Below are positions 27,201-33,332 of a DNA stretch of 64,000 bases, piece after piece. Both the position numbers and the translations under genes were made by a program. Origin of the DNA: SIG78 sp045585955 (GTDB lineage: Bacteria; Verrucomicrobiota; Lentisphaeria; Victivallales; Victivallaceae); assembly GCA_045585955.1 (NCBI GenBank), contig JAZMZK010000018.1, positions 1 to 64,000 of the forward strand, read 5' to 3'. Position 1 is the stretch's first letter. The number at the start of each line of letters is the position of its first letter. A model generated the notes under the pieces. It had not been told where the DNA came from and ran no database searches. It saw nothing but the letters and a program-made list of their open reading frames with translations.

Positions 27201-27552
27201 CGGTGGCGGCAAAGATGTCTTCTTCTTCTGCAATGACTGGGGCAATGATACTGTTGAACAGCTTACCGGTGGAAAAGTTACCCTTTGTTTTGAACAGGAT
27301 ACATTTTATCTGGATATTCAATACGATAAAGCAATCGGCACAACGATTTCCGACGGCACCAACACCATACTGGTCAAGAAGATGAAGATCACCCAAGATA
27401 ATATAATCTCCCGGTACGATCTTGATACAGCGGTCAGTGATTATTACAACGAGCTTGGAGTGTTTTCGGCTGGCAGTACTTGTGCAATTTATGAAACCGA
27501 AAAGGATTACGATAATCCAGCCAGCGGCTTGAAGTACGCTGATATTTGCTGA
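24208..27552 (+). CDS. Large secreted protein: C39-like peptidase, AIDA-like region, RTX repeats
   Basis: 1114 residues. Residues 30-300 resemble a C39-like (papain-fold) peptidase: MYGCTATALGILLAYY with Cys45, and NGEAHTITVYGYSDQDEII with His253 followed by Asp-rich turns. Residues about 340-760 are beta-rich and carry AIDA/autotransporter-like motifs (SHILANNGTEIIAKEGSKLN, LKSGGLLNIESGATVTV). A Pro-rich linker (PEPLPPNQPCPRP) precedes another beta domain. Residues 950-1010 hold calcium-binding RTX nonapeptides (GGDGDDVI, FGDAGNDRI, GGKGNDLI, GGSGNDSM). There is no N-terminal signal peptide, so export by a type I system reading the C-terminus is inferred, and no such exporter is in the window. 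The probable role is an extracellular protease or adhesin. A single gene with strong promoter and terminator. Confidence 0.75.
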   Translation: MSNDELEKNNSGRISAGAIIELEAEDTCLKTSATGFIEAEYMYGCTATALGILLAYYDIYGHSNKDMSTLIGGVLDIDSRGTSPDGNIYDMSDPSTLANFIASTGYIDRFYQNPDKQVEFDYSFNSWDILNTEDFDSLADYIGTGQYGRDNEDKLTSVWYDYTLDSITSSNETYTVNGKTLELYYSDFLYGLSLYAESRGYELNREATGTTLCDTATYKSGGKGKFTFEDLKAEIDAGRPLLVHLIATNGEAHTITVYGYSDQDEIIFDDNYRTGCRMDWNGTYEFNNSVYTVLAATTVVFNTENLYDQVTDTPKDKCIAVFSDRYSTDNYIMTSAINAKQPLLLGVTNDFMGGKAVVYKNTSSSRTSHILANNGTEIIAKEGSKLNATLKSGGLLNIESGATVTVSAERSSMINFTDGILGTDDDTVVVGSVSYGGFYVSEALYSRDFTYSNGVLSGFTLVGQWNKNDLELYYGAQAIDLLMTCSSTLTIHSSSIAKNVETKNSYIYAGDVFNDGAPVHTQVIYVKNTGRLEDARMDFNSIIKLERNGTAKNIYLERPDLFEDPEGMYTDPETMEPDYFLYGAPATLEAEDGGILEGYITVYGMLNVLPGATVQADNADIQFGLASDNKLLDEFFDLDGSGLVVNADKLDGAVFSLATARVAENFYSKVASYTDDSFYTSLTVELINSKGEHTGIYVTDTQNAICDAKEYDMTTSIIDGVKYVQISVTDVPVIWGSEDPEPLPPNQPCPRPIDPLPGTDAVYLVDYSLTADFEKVVRIKVSGDLTPLNLDNGTHYIRARYINSNAWSDTQILTVSSNNSAESLNITITEDLVPAIIFATSDSLWSKRYAAEHQGIKGSWSGTGEIVVAGYRNRFNDIFNGCGDHKNVIYLTDTDNGDAIFMADIFSSLPDGVAKQQSRIANITEIRAGLGDDIIDMTSKTYAYTGSGMTIRGGDGDDVIWSNKGDNNLFGDAGNDRIVGGKGNDLIAGGSGNDSMHGGGGKDVFFFCNDWGNDTVEQLTGGKVTLCFEQDTFYLDIQYDKAIGTTISDGTNTILVKKMKITQDNIISRYDLDTAVSDYYNELGVFSAGSTCAIYETEKDYDNPASGLKYADIC

Positions 27553-27572
27553 CCACTTACAGCATAATGAAT

Positions 27573-27625
27573 AAAATCAGCAGTTTGCGGTGAAAAAAAA
27601 TCATTCCGGCAAACTGCTGATTTTT
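27573..27625. terminator. Bidirectional terminator with 16-bp perfect stem
   Basis: AAAATCAGCAGTTTGC (27573-27588) pairs perfectly with GCAAACTGCTGATTTT (27609-27624), with a T-run on each strand. It closes the RTX gene on the plus strand and the head-cassette gene at 27647 on the minus strand. Confidence 0.9.
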
Positions 27626-27646
27626 ATTTTTAACGCCTTATCTTAT

Positions 27647-28024
27647 TCAGCCGCGGCTTATGCGATTGCAGCTATATCCCGGCAAGCGGGAAAGAAAAAG
27701 TTCGCTGCGGGGGGAAAGTTGCCTGCCGGAATTATCCAATGCAGATTTATTTTCAAAGTATTCCCTTTTGCCTACACCTTCAATGCTTTCGCTTTTCAGG
27801 ATATTCTGCTCTGAATTATTTACCAGAAACAACGCTTGTTCACAAACCGCACAAAATATCAGCAGATCGCCGATATCAAGTGTTTTACTGCCGATTGCCA
27901 GCATGATATCTATTTCAGCCATCTTCACGGCGGCAGTCTGTTGTTCTTCTGAAAGCTGCTGCCATGCCTTGCGCTGTAAATGACAGCTGAAATATTCTTT
28001 GACTTGTATCATGGATGTTTGCAT
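27647..28024 (-). CDS. Phage head-completion/connector-like protein
   Basis: 125 residues, mostly helical at the start: YFSCHLQRKAWQQLSEEQQ, then AAVKMAEIDIMLAIG, then LLIFCAVCEQALFLVN. This spacing of a W..L..EQ helix, a short helix and an A..EQA.FL helix is typical of small gp6-like head-tail adaptors and DnaT-like proteins encoded after phage capsid genes. The last 45 residues are Ser/Arg-rich and unstructured-looking. The gene has its own GGAG and is separated from the capsid gene by a terminator hairpin, so it may be expressed at a lower level. Family assignment rests on pattern and position only. Confidence 0.5.
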   Translation of the reverse strand: MQTSMIQVKEYFSCHLQRKAWQQLSEEQQTAAVKMAEIDIMLAIGSKTLDIGDLLIFCAVCEQALFLVNNSEQNILKSESIEGVGKREYFENKSALDNSGRQLSPRSELFLSRLPGYSCNRISRG

Positions 28025-28048
28025 AAAAAATCTCCATTTTATTTGAAA

Positions 28049-28083
28049 AAACTCCGGCTCGGAATTGCTTCCGCTCCGGAGTT
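28049..28083 (-). terminator. Rho-independent terminator after capsid gene
   Basis: Arms AACTCCGG (28050-28057) and CCGGAGTT (28076-28083) enclose an inner CGGAA/TTCCG helix. On the minus strand the hairpin is followed by a T-run. It lies between the capsid gene and the small connector-like gene. Confidence 0.8.
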
Positions 28084-28101
28084 GTTGGTTATTGAAAAAT
28101 A

Positions 28102-29250
28102 TCAGGCTTCCCGCAACGCTTTAAGACTCTCTGCGCTGCGCTGGATATTGTGAATACGGCAAAGACGCTGTTTGGCATTTTTGAATTCAAAAGTAAGTTC
28201 GCCGATCGCCATGCGCTTTACGCCGTCAAATCCTTGAGGAGTAGCATCCACATCGGTAATGCTGCGTCCCTTCAAACTTGCAAGCCCCAGACCGGTGGTA
28301 TCCATGACCCACACATCGGTATCGGGCACATCAGGATCAGCCATGATCGTCATACCTCTACCGGAAATTTCGTTTACAACAGTGGCAACATAAGCGCCGC
28401 GCCGTTCATCGCTCCGCAAAACCTGCAAAGAGCGCTTATATTCGTTGGAAAGCACTCTGGCCTGACCGGGACTGCACAATATCTGCATGGGTTCGCCGCC
28501 TTCAGCAAGGATATTCTGTGCGGCATCATTGACCATAAAACTGTCAAGTGCCAAACCGTCGGCATCAATGTTCATTGCATCACTGCCGGTGGCAAAACAG
28601 TAAAGCCCGCCCGCTTCGCCGCGGATAGCGGCACTGGGTTCACGGCGCACACCAAAGAGAGCTACCCGGTTGAGATCACGGGCAAGTTCACTCATAGCAA
28701 AAGCTGTCTGCCGGTTGATCTGATTATCTATCGAACCGTAAACATTGATCGCCATTGCCGTACCGGTCAAAACGATATCTTTGCGAAAAATCTGCATGTA
28801 GTTGTATTCGGTATTGCTCAAATGACTGGTCGCTTCCCCGTCACCATTTACCGATCCTTCTGCCATAGGCGAACTTACAATATTAAGGACTGCATCAGCT
28901 GCGGGCATATCCAACTCCGCCCCGTTTGCCCCCGCAAGTTCCAGCATAAAGTATTCTTCGCCGATTTCAGTTACCCGGAACAGTGCCGAATCATTCTGAA
29001 CGACCAGCAAGGTTCCGACCTTGAGTTTGGCAATATCAGCAGCAGCGGCGGCGGCTTTATTGCCCTCAATGCTCAAAAGCTTGATACTGCGGCCGGAAAT
29101 CTGATCTTCCAGCCATTCATGCTTCTGGGCAGTACCGTCAGCAACGGTTGTAAAGTTGGAAATAAAACGGGGTTCATCTTTTACCACGGTCGAAAGAATG
29201 TCAGAAAGATCGCGTTTTTTGTTGAGAAAACTGTAAGCATAAATAGCCAT
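28102..29250 (-). CDS. Major capsid protein, SU10/DUF5309-like (HK97 fold expected)
   Basis: 382 residues. The N-terminal SDILSTVVKDEPRFISNF and KHEWLEDQISGRSIKL match the DUF5309/SU10-type major capsid start. The middle NYMQIFRKDIVLTGTAMAI, the capsid P-domain-like MSELARDLNRVALFGVRR and the C-terminal VMDTTGLGLASLKGRSIT and LTFEFKNAKQRLCRIHNI are also typical. It would assemble the icosahedral shell of a tailed-phage-like particle. AAGGAG precedes ATG. The scaffold-like gene is 35 bases upstream and a terminator follows. No terminase, portal, protease, tail, lysis or integrase gene is present on either side, where bacterial leuD and a secreted protein gene lie. Confidence 0.75.
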   Translation of the reverse strand: MAIYAYSFLNKKRDLSDILSTVVKDEPRFISNFTTVADGTAQKHEWLEDQISGRSIKLLSIEGNKAAAAAADIAKLKVGTLLVVQNDSALFRVTEIGEEYFMLELAGANGAELDMPAADAVLNIVSSPMAEGSVNGDGEATSHLSNTEYNYMQIFRKDIVLTGTAMAINVYGSIDNQINRQTAFAMSELARDLNRVALFGVRREPSAAIRGEAGGLYCFATGSDAMNIDADGLALDSFMVNDAAQNILAEGGEPMQILCSPGQARVLSNEYKRSLQVLRSDERRGAYVATVVNEISGRGMTIMADPDVPDTDVWVMDTTGLGLASLKGRSITDVDATPQGFDGVKRMAIGELTFEFKNAKQRLCRIHNIQRSAESLKALREA

Positions 29251-29285
29251 AAAAAATACTCCTTTTGTGTTGAATAATATTTAGT

Positions 29286-29819
29286 TTAATTGATTTCCCG
29301 GGCATGGGATATAAGCATTTCCAATGCATCCATGCGCTTGATTTCACTGCCGGGCAAAACATTCCCGGCTGAAGTTCCGGGACGACTGCCGGCTCCGGGT
29401 TTGAGCTGCAAATCAAAAAATCGCGGCTTGCTCTTTTTAAGTTCCCGCATAAATGTTTTTACAGCCTCGTGGTCTTCGCTGGAAATGTTATTTTTCTGCA
29501 AAATAAAATCCAGATATTCCACATCGTTAAAGCTGTAATCAGCGGCAATGTTCTGCAAAGCTTGCGATGCCTTGATTTGTTTGAGTTCAGCAGCGTGATT
29601 ATCGCGCTCTTGAACTGTATTATGCAGTATAGTTTGCATTTTTTCCAGTTCCGGACGGCTTTGCTGCATAAACTCTGTCAGCGTTTGTTTCATTTCGGCA
29701 AGCATCTGCTGGATTTCTGCCTGACGGGGCAGGGGGGCTTCCGGTAAAGTACCCTTTTCCGGAACGGGTTCGTTGCCATCAGGGGGGGCTTCTGCGGCAA
29801 TAAATGACTCATCTACCAT
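29286..29819 (-). CDS. Phage scaffold-like coiled-coil protein
   Basis: 177 residues. The acidic Pro-rich N-terminus (EAPPDGNEPVPEKG) is followed by a long coiled coil from about residue 32 to 90 (IQQMLAEMKQTLTEFMQQ, then VQERDNHAAELKQIKASQ). A compact DYSFNDVEYLDFILQK and FMRELKKSKPRFF segment and a Gly/Ser-rich linker lead to a short C-terminal helix (MDALEMLISHAREI). This order, and the position directly before the capsid gene, is that of phage scaffolding proteins, whose C-terminal helix contacts the capsid. AGGAG lies nine bases before ATG. No protease motif is visible. The assignment comes from architecture and context. Confidence 0.6.
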   Translation of the reverse strand: MVDESFIAAEAPPDGNEPVPEKGTLPEAPLPRQAEIQQMLAEMKQTLTEFMQQSRPELEKMQTILHNTVQERDNHAAELKQIKASQALQNIAADYSFNDVEYLDFILQKNNISSEDHEAVKTFMRELKKSKPRFFDLQLKPGAGSRPGTSAGNVLPGSEIKRMDALEMLISHAREIN

Positions 29820-29841
29820 AAATACTCCTGGGTGAATGATT

Positions 29842-29886
29842 AAAAAAAAGCATCATGCAAACCGCCGGATGCGGCTTGTATTGCTT
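29842..29886 (-). promoter_or_regulatory. Terminator-like hairpin in leader of head cassette (possible attenuator)
   Basis: On the minus strand AAGCA (29886-29882) pairs with TGCTT (29852-29848) and an inner AAGCCGC/GCGGTTT helix stacks on it. Eight T follow directly. It lies between a candidate promoter and the scaffold start, so most transcripts could stop before the cassette. Confidence 0.5.
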
Positions 29887-29900
29887 TCGTTAATCATGGC

Positions 29901-29929
29901 AGATATTGTCAACATAAGCTGTTTTTCAA
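29901..29929 (-). promoter_or_regulatory. Candidate promoter for head cassette
   Basis: On the minus strand TTGAAA (29929-29924), 17 bases, ATATCT (29906-29901). It lies downstream of the leuD terminator, which suggests the cassette is transcribed separately. A TTGACA within the spacer has no good -10. Confidence 0.35.
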
Positions 29930-29931
29930 GC

Positions 29932-29965
29932 ACAAAAAAAGCCCGGAAGCATTGCACTCCCGGGC
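29932..29965 (-). terminator. Rho-independent terminator of leuCD
   Basis: GCCCGG (29941-29946) pairs with CCGGGC (29960-29965). On the minus strand a seven-T run follows the stem. It is 25 bases after the leuD stop. Confidence 0.8.
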
Positions 29966-29989
29966 AGAAAAAAACAGTGATCAGATTTA

Positions 29990-30514
29990 TCAGTATTTTT
30001 TATCGGCGTAGGCGACCCAGCCGCCGGCTTTAACCAGCTCCAAATCAAAAGGAGCAATTTCAAACTTGTAGACTTTGGTCAGCTTGTCGTTGCTGATAGT
30101 GAACTCAAACTTTTCCAAATCGGTTTTACATTCAGCAGATGTGTTGGCGAAGTTGGCAAAAATATCATCAATGCTTGCTTCATCCAGCTGGATCGCCGCC
30201 AAACCACAGTTGAACATGTTCTGGCGGAAAATGCGGGCAAAGTTTACCGCGATCACCAGATTGATATTGTTGCACTCCAACACCCACGGAGCATGTTCGC
30301 GGGAAGAGCCGCAACCGAAGTTTGCACGGGTAACGATGACCGCTTTACCTTCAATATCTTTTTTAGGGTCAAAACCTTCCAGCGAAAGGTCTTCCAGGCA
30401 GTAGGGCTTGAGCGCGGCTTTGGTCAGCTCGGTCAGATATTTTGCCGGAATGATTTCGTCGGTATTGATATCAGAACGGTCAAGAAAAAGGATTTTACCA
30501 TTAAAGTTTTTCAT
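29990..30514 (-). CDS. leuD: 3-isopropylmalate dehydratase small subunit
   Basis: 174 residues, the short archaeal/bacterial LeuD form. Swivel-domain marks: LDRSDINTDEIIPAKYL near the start, RANFGCGSSREHAPWVL in the middle, then AVNFARIFRQNMFNCGL. Together with LeuC it isomerises 2- to 3-isopropylmalate in leucine synthesis. AAAGG precedes ATG. It follows leuC after 26 bases and is closed by a strong terminator. The same family includes homoaconitase and methylmalate subunits, so the substrate is inferred. Confidence 0.9.
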   Translation of the reverse strand: MKNFNGKILFLDRSDINTDEIIPAKYLTELTKAALKPYCLEDLSLEGFDPKKDIEGKAVIVTRANFGCGSSREHAPWVLECNNINLVIAVNFARIFRQNMFNCGLAAIQLDEASIDDIFANFANTSAECKTDLEKFEFTISNDKLTKVYKFEIAPFDLELVKAGGWVAYADKKY

Positions 30515-30540
30515 AATTTTATACCTTTACAGCAATAAGT

Positions 30541-31827
30541 TCAACCTTTGTAGAGCGGCGAATTGGTTATCACCCCGGCAATGGCAGTTGCTGCCGCAGT
30601 TGCCGGACTCATCAAATGTACCATGCCGCCTTTACCCATACGGCCGTTGAAGTTACGGTTGGTGGTGGAGGCACAAACTTCACCGTTGGCAAGCACCCCG
30701 TTGCTCATACCAAGACATGCTCCGCAAGTGGGGTTGGTTACGCAGAACCCGGCTTCCATAAATATATCGATCAATCCTTCTTTGAGTGCCTGACGGTAGA
30801 TAAGCGGGGTTGCCGGAGAAACCACGGCACGCACCTTGTCGCTGACTTTTTTGCCTTTGAGGATGCTGGCAGCGATCCGCAAATCTTCCAACCGACCGTT
30901 GGTGCAGCTGCCGATGTAGACCTGATCCACCGGGGTTCCGGTCATTTCCCGAACAGTTTTAACTTGATCGGGCTTGTAGTTGAAAGTCACTACCGGCTCC
31001 AGAGTGGTTACATCAAAGTCAATAACTTTGGCGTAAACCGCATCGGCATCGGGGCAGAACTTGCTGTATTCTGCCAGAGCAGCTTCCTTGCTGGCAAATT
31101 CGTCAGCAATAAAGGGCCAGAGGTAATCTACCGTTACCATGTCAGGGTAGCAAATACCGCAAGTACCACCGGCTTCGATCGCCATATTGCACAAGGTCAT
31201 GCGGGCATCCATCTTCATGGCGGCGACAGCTTCACCGGCAAATTCGATAACATGGTCAGTAGCACCGTTGACAGTGAGAGTTTTAATGACCGAAAGAATA
31301 ACATCTTTGGCATAAACGCCTTCCGGCAATTTGCCGGTGATGTTGACTTTGATGGTTTCAGGTTCACGCATAGTGCAGACACCTTTGAGGATACCCACTT
31401 CAAGGTCAGTAGTACCGACCCCGGCAGCAAAAGCCCCGAAAGCACCATGAGTACAGGTGTGCGAGTCGCCCATAATTACCGTAAAACCGGGACGGACAAA
31501 GCCTTTTTCCGGAAAAATAGCATGACAAACGCCATTGTGACCAATATCAAAAAAGTCTTTGATATTGTGGCGGCGCGCCCAATCACGCAAAGTTTTGCCC
31601 TGTTCGGCAGTTTTGGAGTCTTTAGCTGGGGTAACATGGTCGATGACCGCCTTGATCTTGGTGGGGTCAAAGACCCGGTCACGACCAATGGCAACCAGAT
31701 CATTGATAGCAATAGGGGTGGTGATCTCGTGACAGAAAACACGGTCAAGACTCAATACTGCCACGCCGGGGGCAGGGGAGTCAATGCGGTGTGCATCAAA
31801 GATCTTTTGAGCAGCAGTTTTACCCAT
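30541..31827 (-). CDS. leuC: 3-isopropylmalate dehydratase large subunit (HACN-type)
   Basis: 428 residues, the shorter aconitase-superfamily form also used for homoaconitase. Catalytic and cluster regions: MGDSHTCTHGAFGAFAAGVG, VYIGSCTNGRLEDLRIAA with the first cluster Cys, and NPTCGACLGMSNG with the other two. STTNRNFNGRMG binds substrate. The [4Fe-4S] enzyme works with LeuD in leucine biosynthesis. AGGAG upstream. It is the first gene of the leuCD operon with its own promoter. leuA and leuB are not in the window. Confidence 0.9.
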   Translation of the reverse strand: MGKTAAQKIFDAHRIDSPAPGVAVLSLDRVFCHEITTPIAINDLVAIGRDRVFDPTKIKAVIDHVTPAKDSKTAEQGKTLRDWARRHNIKDFFDIGHNGVCHAIFPEKGFVRPGFTVIMGDSHTCTHGAFGAFAAGVGTTDLEVGILKGVCTMREPETIKVNITGKLPEGVYAKDVILSVIKTLTVNGATDHVIEFAGEAVAAMKMDARMTLCNMAIEAGGTCGICYPDMVTVDYLWPFIADEFASKEAALAEYSKFCPDADAVYAKVIDFDVTTLEPVVTFNYKPDQVKTVREMTGTPVDQVYIGSCTNGRLEDLRIAASILKGKKVSDKVRAVVSPATPLIYRQALKEGLIDIFMEAGFCVTNPTCGACLGMSNGVLANGEVCASTTNRNFNGRMGKGGMVHLMSPATAAATAIAGVITNSPLYKG

Positions 31828-31881
31828 GATTTATTCTCCTAAAATTGGTAATAATTGTTTTCAGTGTTATATACATTATAT

Positions 31882-31910
31882 AAGATAATGCCGCAAATGC
31901 ACTTTGTCAA
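31882..31910 (-). promoter_or_regulatory. Strong candidate promoter for leuCD
   Basis: On the minus strand TTGACA (31910-31905), 17 bases, TATCTT (31887-31882), about 55 bases before the leuC start. Confidence 0.6.
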
Positions 31911-31948
31911 TCCACAAATACTATTATCTTGATAATATTCTGTACTTA

Positions 31949-32668
31949 TTAAGCATTTTTAAAGGTGATTTTTCCGGCAAACAACTTTTCCGGCAAATCG
32001 TTATCAGAAAAACAATCACCATTAAACAGGGCAGGGGTGGAAAGTGGAAGATTTTTCACAATACTTTCCGCCTGCTCAAGCTCAAGCATTTCGCCTTCCC
32101 AATAAAGTATGCCGGACTGTTCAAAAGCAGAGATTCTCTCAACATCAGCAGCAGAATGGATCTCCCAAATTATTTCCAGTTCAAGCTCCATAGCCTTTTT
32201 ATAAAGTTCCGCAAGTTCGATTTGATCGAGCAGGGGAACAATTATCCGGACAGCATCCGCGCCCCACAACCTGGACTGCATAAGCTGGTAAGGCTCCATA
32301 ATAAAATCCCAGCGGATGATCGGCAAATCAACCAGATGAGCTACACCGGTAAGCATGCTGGGTTCGCCGCAATAAAAGTGTTTTTCAGTAACCACCGCCA
32401 AAGCTGCAGCTTTTTGCGCAGCAAACTTTTTGGCTGCTTCCAAAGCGTTAAAATCAACATTGACCGTACCGGAACGGGGAAAAGCTTTCTGCAAAGCATA
32501 AATATTGCTTAACTCATTTCCGGAAAGTTTGGCGGCAAGTTCCCGGTGTTTGCGATGATGCTGACTGCACAACTCTGCAATAGAGTCAGGCGGCAAAAGC
32601 ATTTTCTGTTTTTTGAGATCCAGCCGGACAAGATCGGCACATTGCCGGTAAAAACCTAAAAGATCCAT
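31949..32668 (-). CDS. TrpC-like (indole-3-glycerol-phosphate synthase) paralogue with altered active site
   Basis: 239 residues along the whole TrpC barrel: a DFNALEAAKKFAAQKAAALA helix, VVTEKHFYCGEPSMLTGVAH, LPIIRWDFIMEPYQLMQSRL, then GADAVRIIVPLLDQIELAEL and IIWEIHSAADVERIS. Catalytic positions have changed. The first lysine, in the E-x-K of the EIKRASPSKG segment, reads A-x-Q in IYALQKAFPRSG. The second lysine, normally R/C-K-D-F, is Trp (RWDF). The Asn of INNR is missing in LYWEGEML. Only the barrel-strand Glu is kept. It is therefore unlikely to make indole-glycerol phosphate. The start 23 codons earlier lies inside the promoter, so 32668 is used, with an AGGTTAGGG upstream. No trp genes adjoin. 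Confidence 0.7.
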   Translation of the reverse strand: MDLLGFYRQCADLVRLDLKKQKMLLPPDSIAELCSQHHRKHRELAAKLSGNELSNIYALQKAFPRSGTVNVDFNALEAAKKFAAQKAAALAVVTEKHFYCGEPSMLTGVAHLVDLPIIRWDFIMEPYQLMQSRLWGADAVRIIVPLLDQIELAELYKKAMELELEIIWEIHSAADVERISAFEQSGILYWEGEMLELEQAESIVKNLPLSTPALFNGDCFSDNDLPEKLFAGKITFKNA

Positions 32669-32708
32669 TTTATACCCTAACCTTTTTACAAGTAATTTTT
32701 CGGAGCAA

Positions 32709-32737
32709 AAGATAGCACCAACCAAGACTTTTGTCAA
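32709..32737 (-). promoter_or_regulatory. Strong candidate promoter for TrpC-like gene
   Basis: On the minus strand TTGACA (32737-32732), 17 bases, TATCTT (32714-32709). The two hexamers and the spacing equal those of the leuC promoter. The overlap with the longest open frame rules out the upstream start codon. Confidence 0.6.
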
Positions 32738-33332
32738 ATATTTAACGATTAAAAAAATGTTGACAAAACTTCCTTATTATAGAAACTATTAAAAAATGAA
32801 ATAGAAAGACCTCCGGGAGTTACAACAACAAAAAATCAATAAATAGCCGGAAAAGTTAATCACAAGTTATTAACAGGCACTGTTTACATACTTGTTAAAT
32901 ACTTAATACAGCGATTATTACAAAACCAACAACCACACAACCTCACCATAATCCACTTAACATAACATGTATTATGCGACATAATGTTTTAGCCGGAAAT
33001 GCCCCTCTGGCGCGCCTTGTTCACGCCGGGTACGATCTATCACCCTGTTCTGAATCACAAGGTCTGCGGCGATCTTTGAAGATTTTATTTTTTTGAAAAA
33101 TTACATAAAAAATCTTTTCTATTATTGTTTATCCTGTCAATATCATGGCTGTATCAAATCGTTTATTTCTTTGCGTCTTCGTTTCAGTGCAGGGGTATAT
33201 GTAATTAACTTTGATCGCCGGTTTGACTGGCAAGGTACGAATTTTTCTTCAACTTGCCGTTTGCATTGTTTAAACACTGAATTATAGTATATGTACTATT
33301 CAAACAAAGTAAAAAAGAAAATAGGGGTATTT
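32738..33332. other. Long intergenic region before the secreted barrel protein
   Basis: About 600 bases without a convincing gene. The left part (32760-32990) is AT-rich with several GTTAA/TTAAC words and one loose DnaA-box-like TTATTAACA. The middle (33000-33070) is more GC-rich. The right part leads into the next gene and contains a small dyad. A plus-strand frame at 33093-33287 has no Shine-Dalgarno site and atypical composition. It probably holds the promoter and control region of the 951-residue protein. Confidence 0.4.
33284..33299. promoter_or_regulatory. Short dyad upstream of the secreted barrel protein
   Basis: ATAGTA (33284-33289) and TACTAT (33294-33299) form a 6-bp inverted repeat around TATG, 34 bases before the start codon. 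A repressor site or a -10 region is possible. Confidence 0.3.

Noticed and set aside
27590..27814. Plus-strand frame after the RTX gene
   Set aside because: It begins inside the bidirectional terminator and lies antisense to the adaptor-like gene.
32760..32790. TTGACA at 32760 as a plus-strand promoter
   Set aside because: No -10 at a usable distance and no gene close downstream.
32860..32990. Possible replication origin with DnaA boxes
   Set aside because: Only one loose TTATTAACA-type word; no cluster and no dnaA/dnaN nearby.
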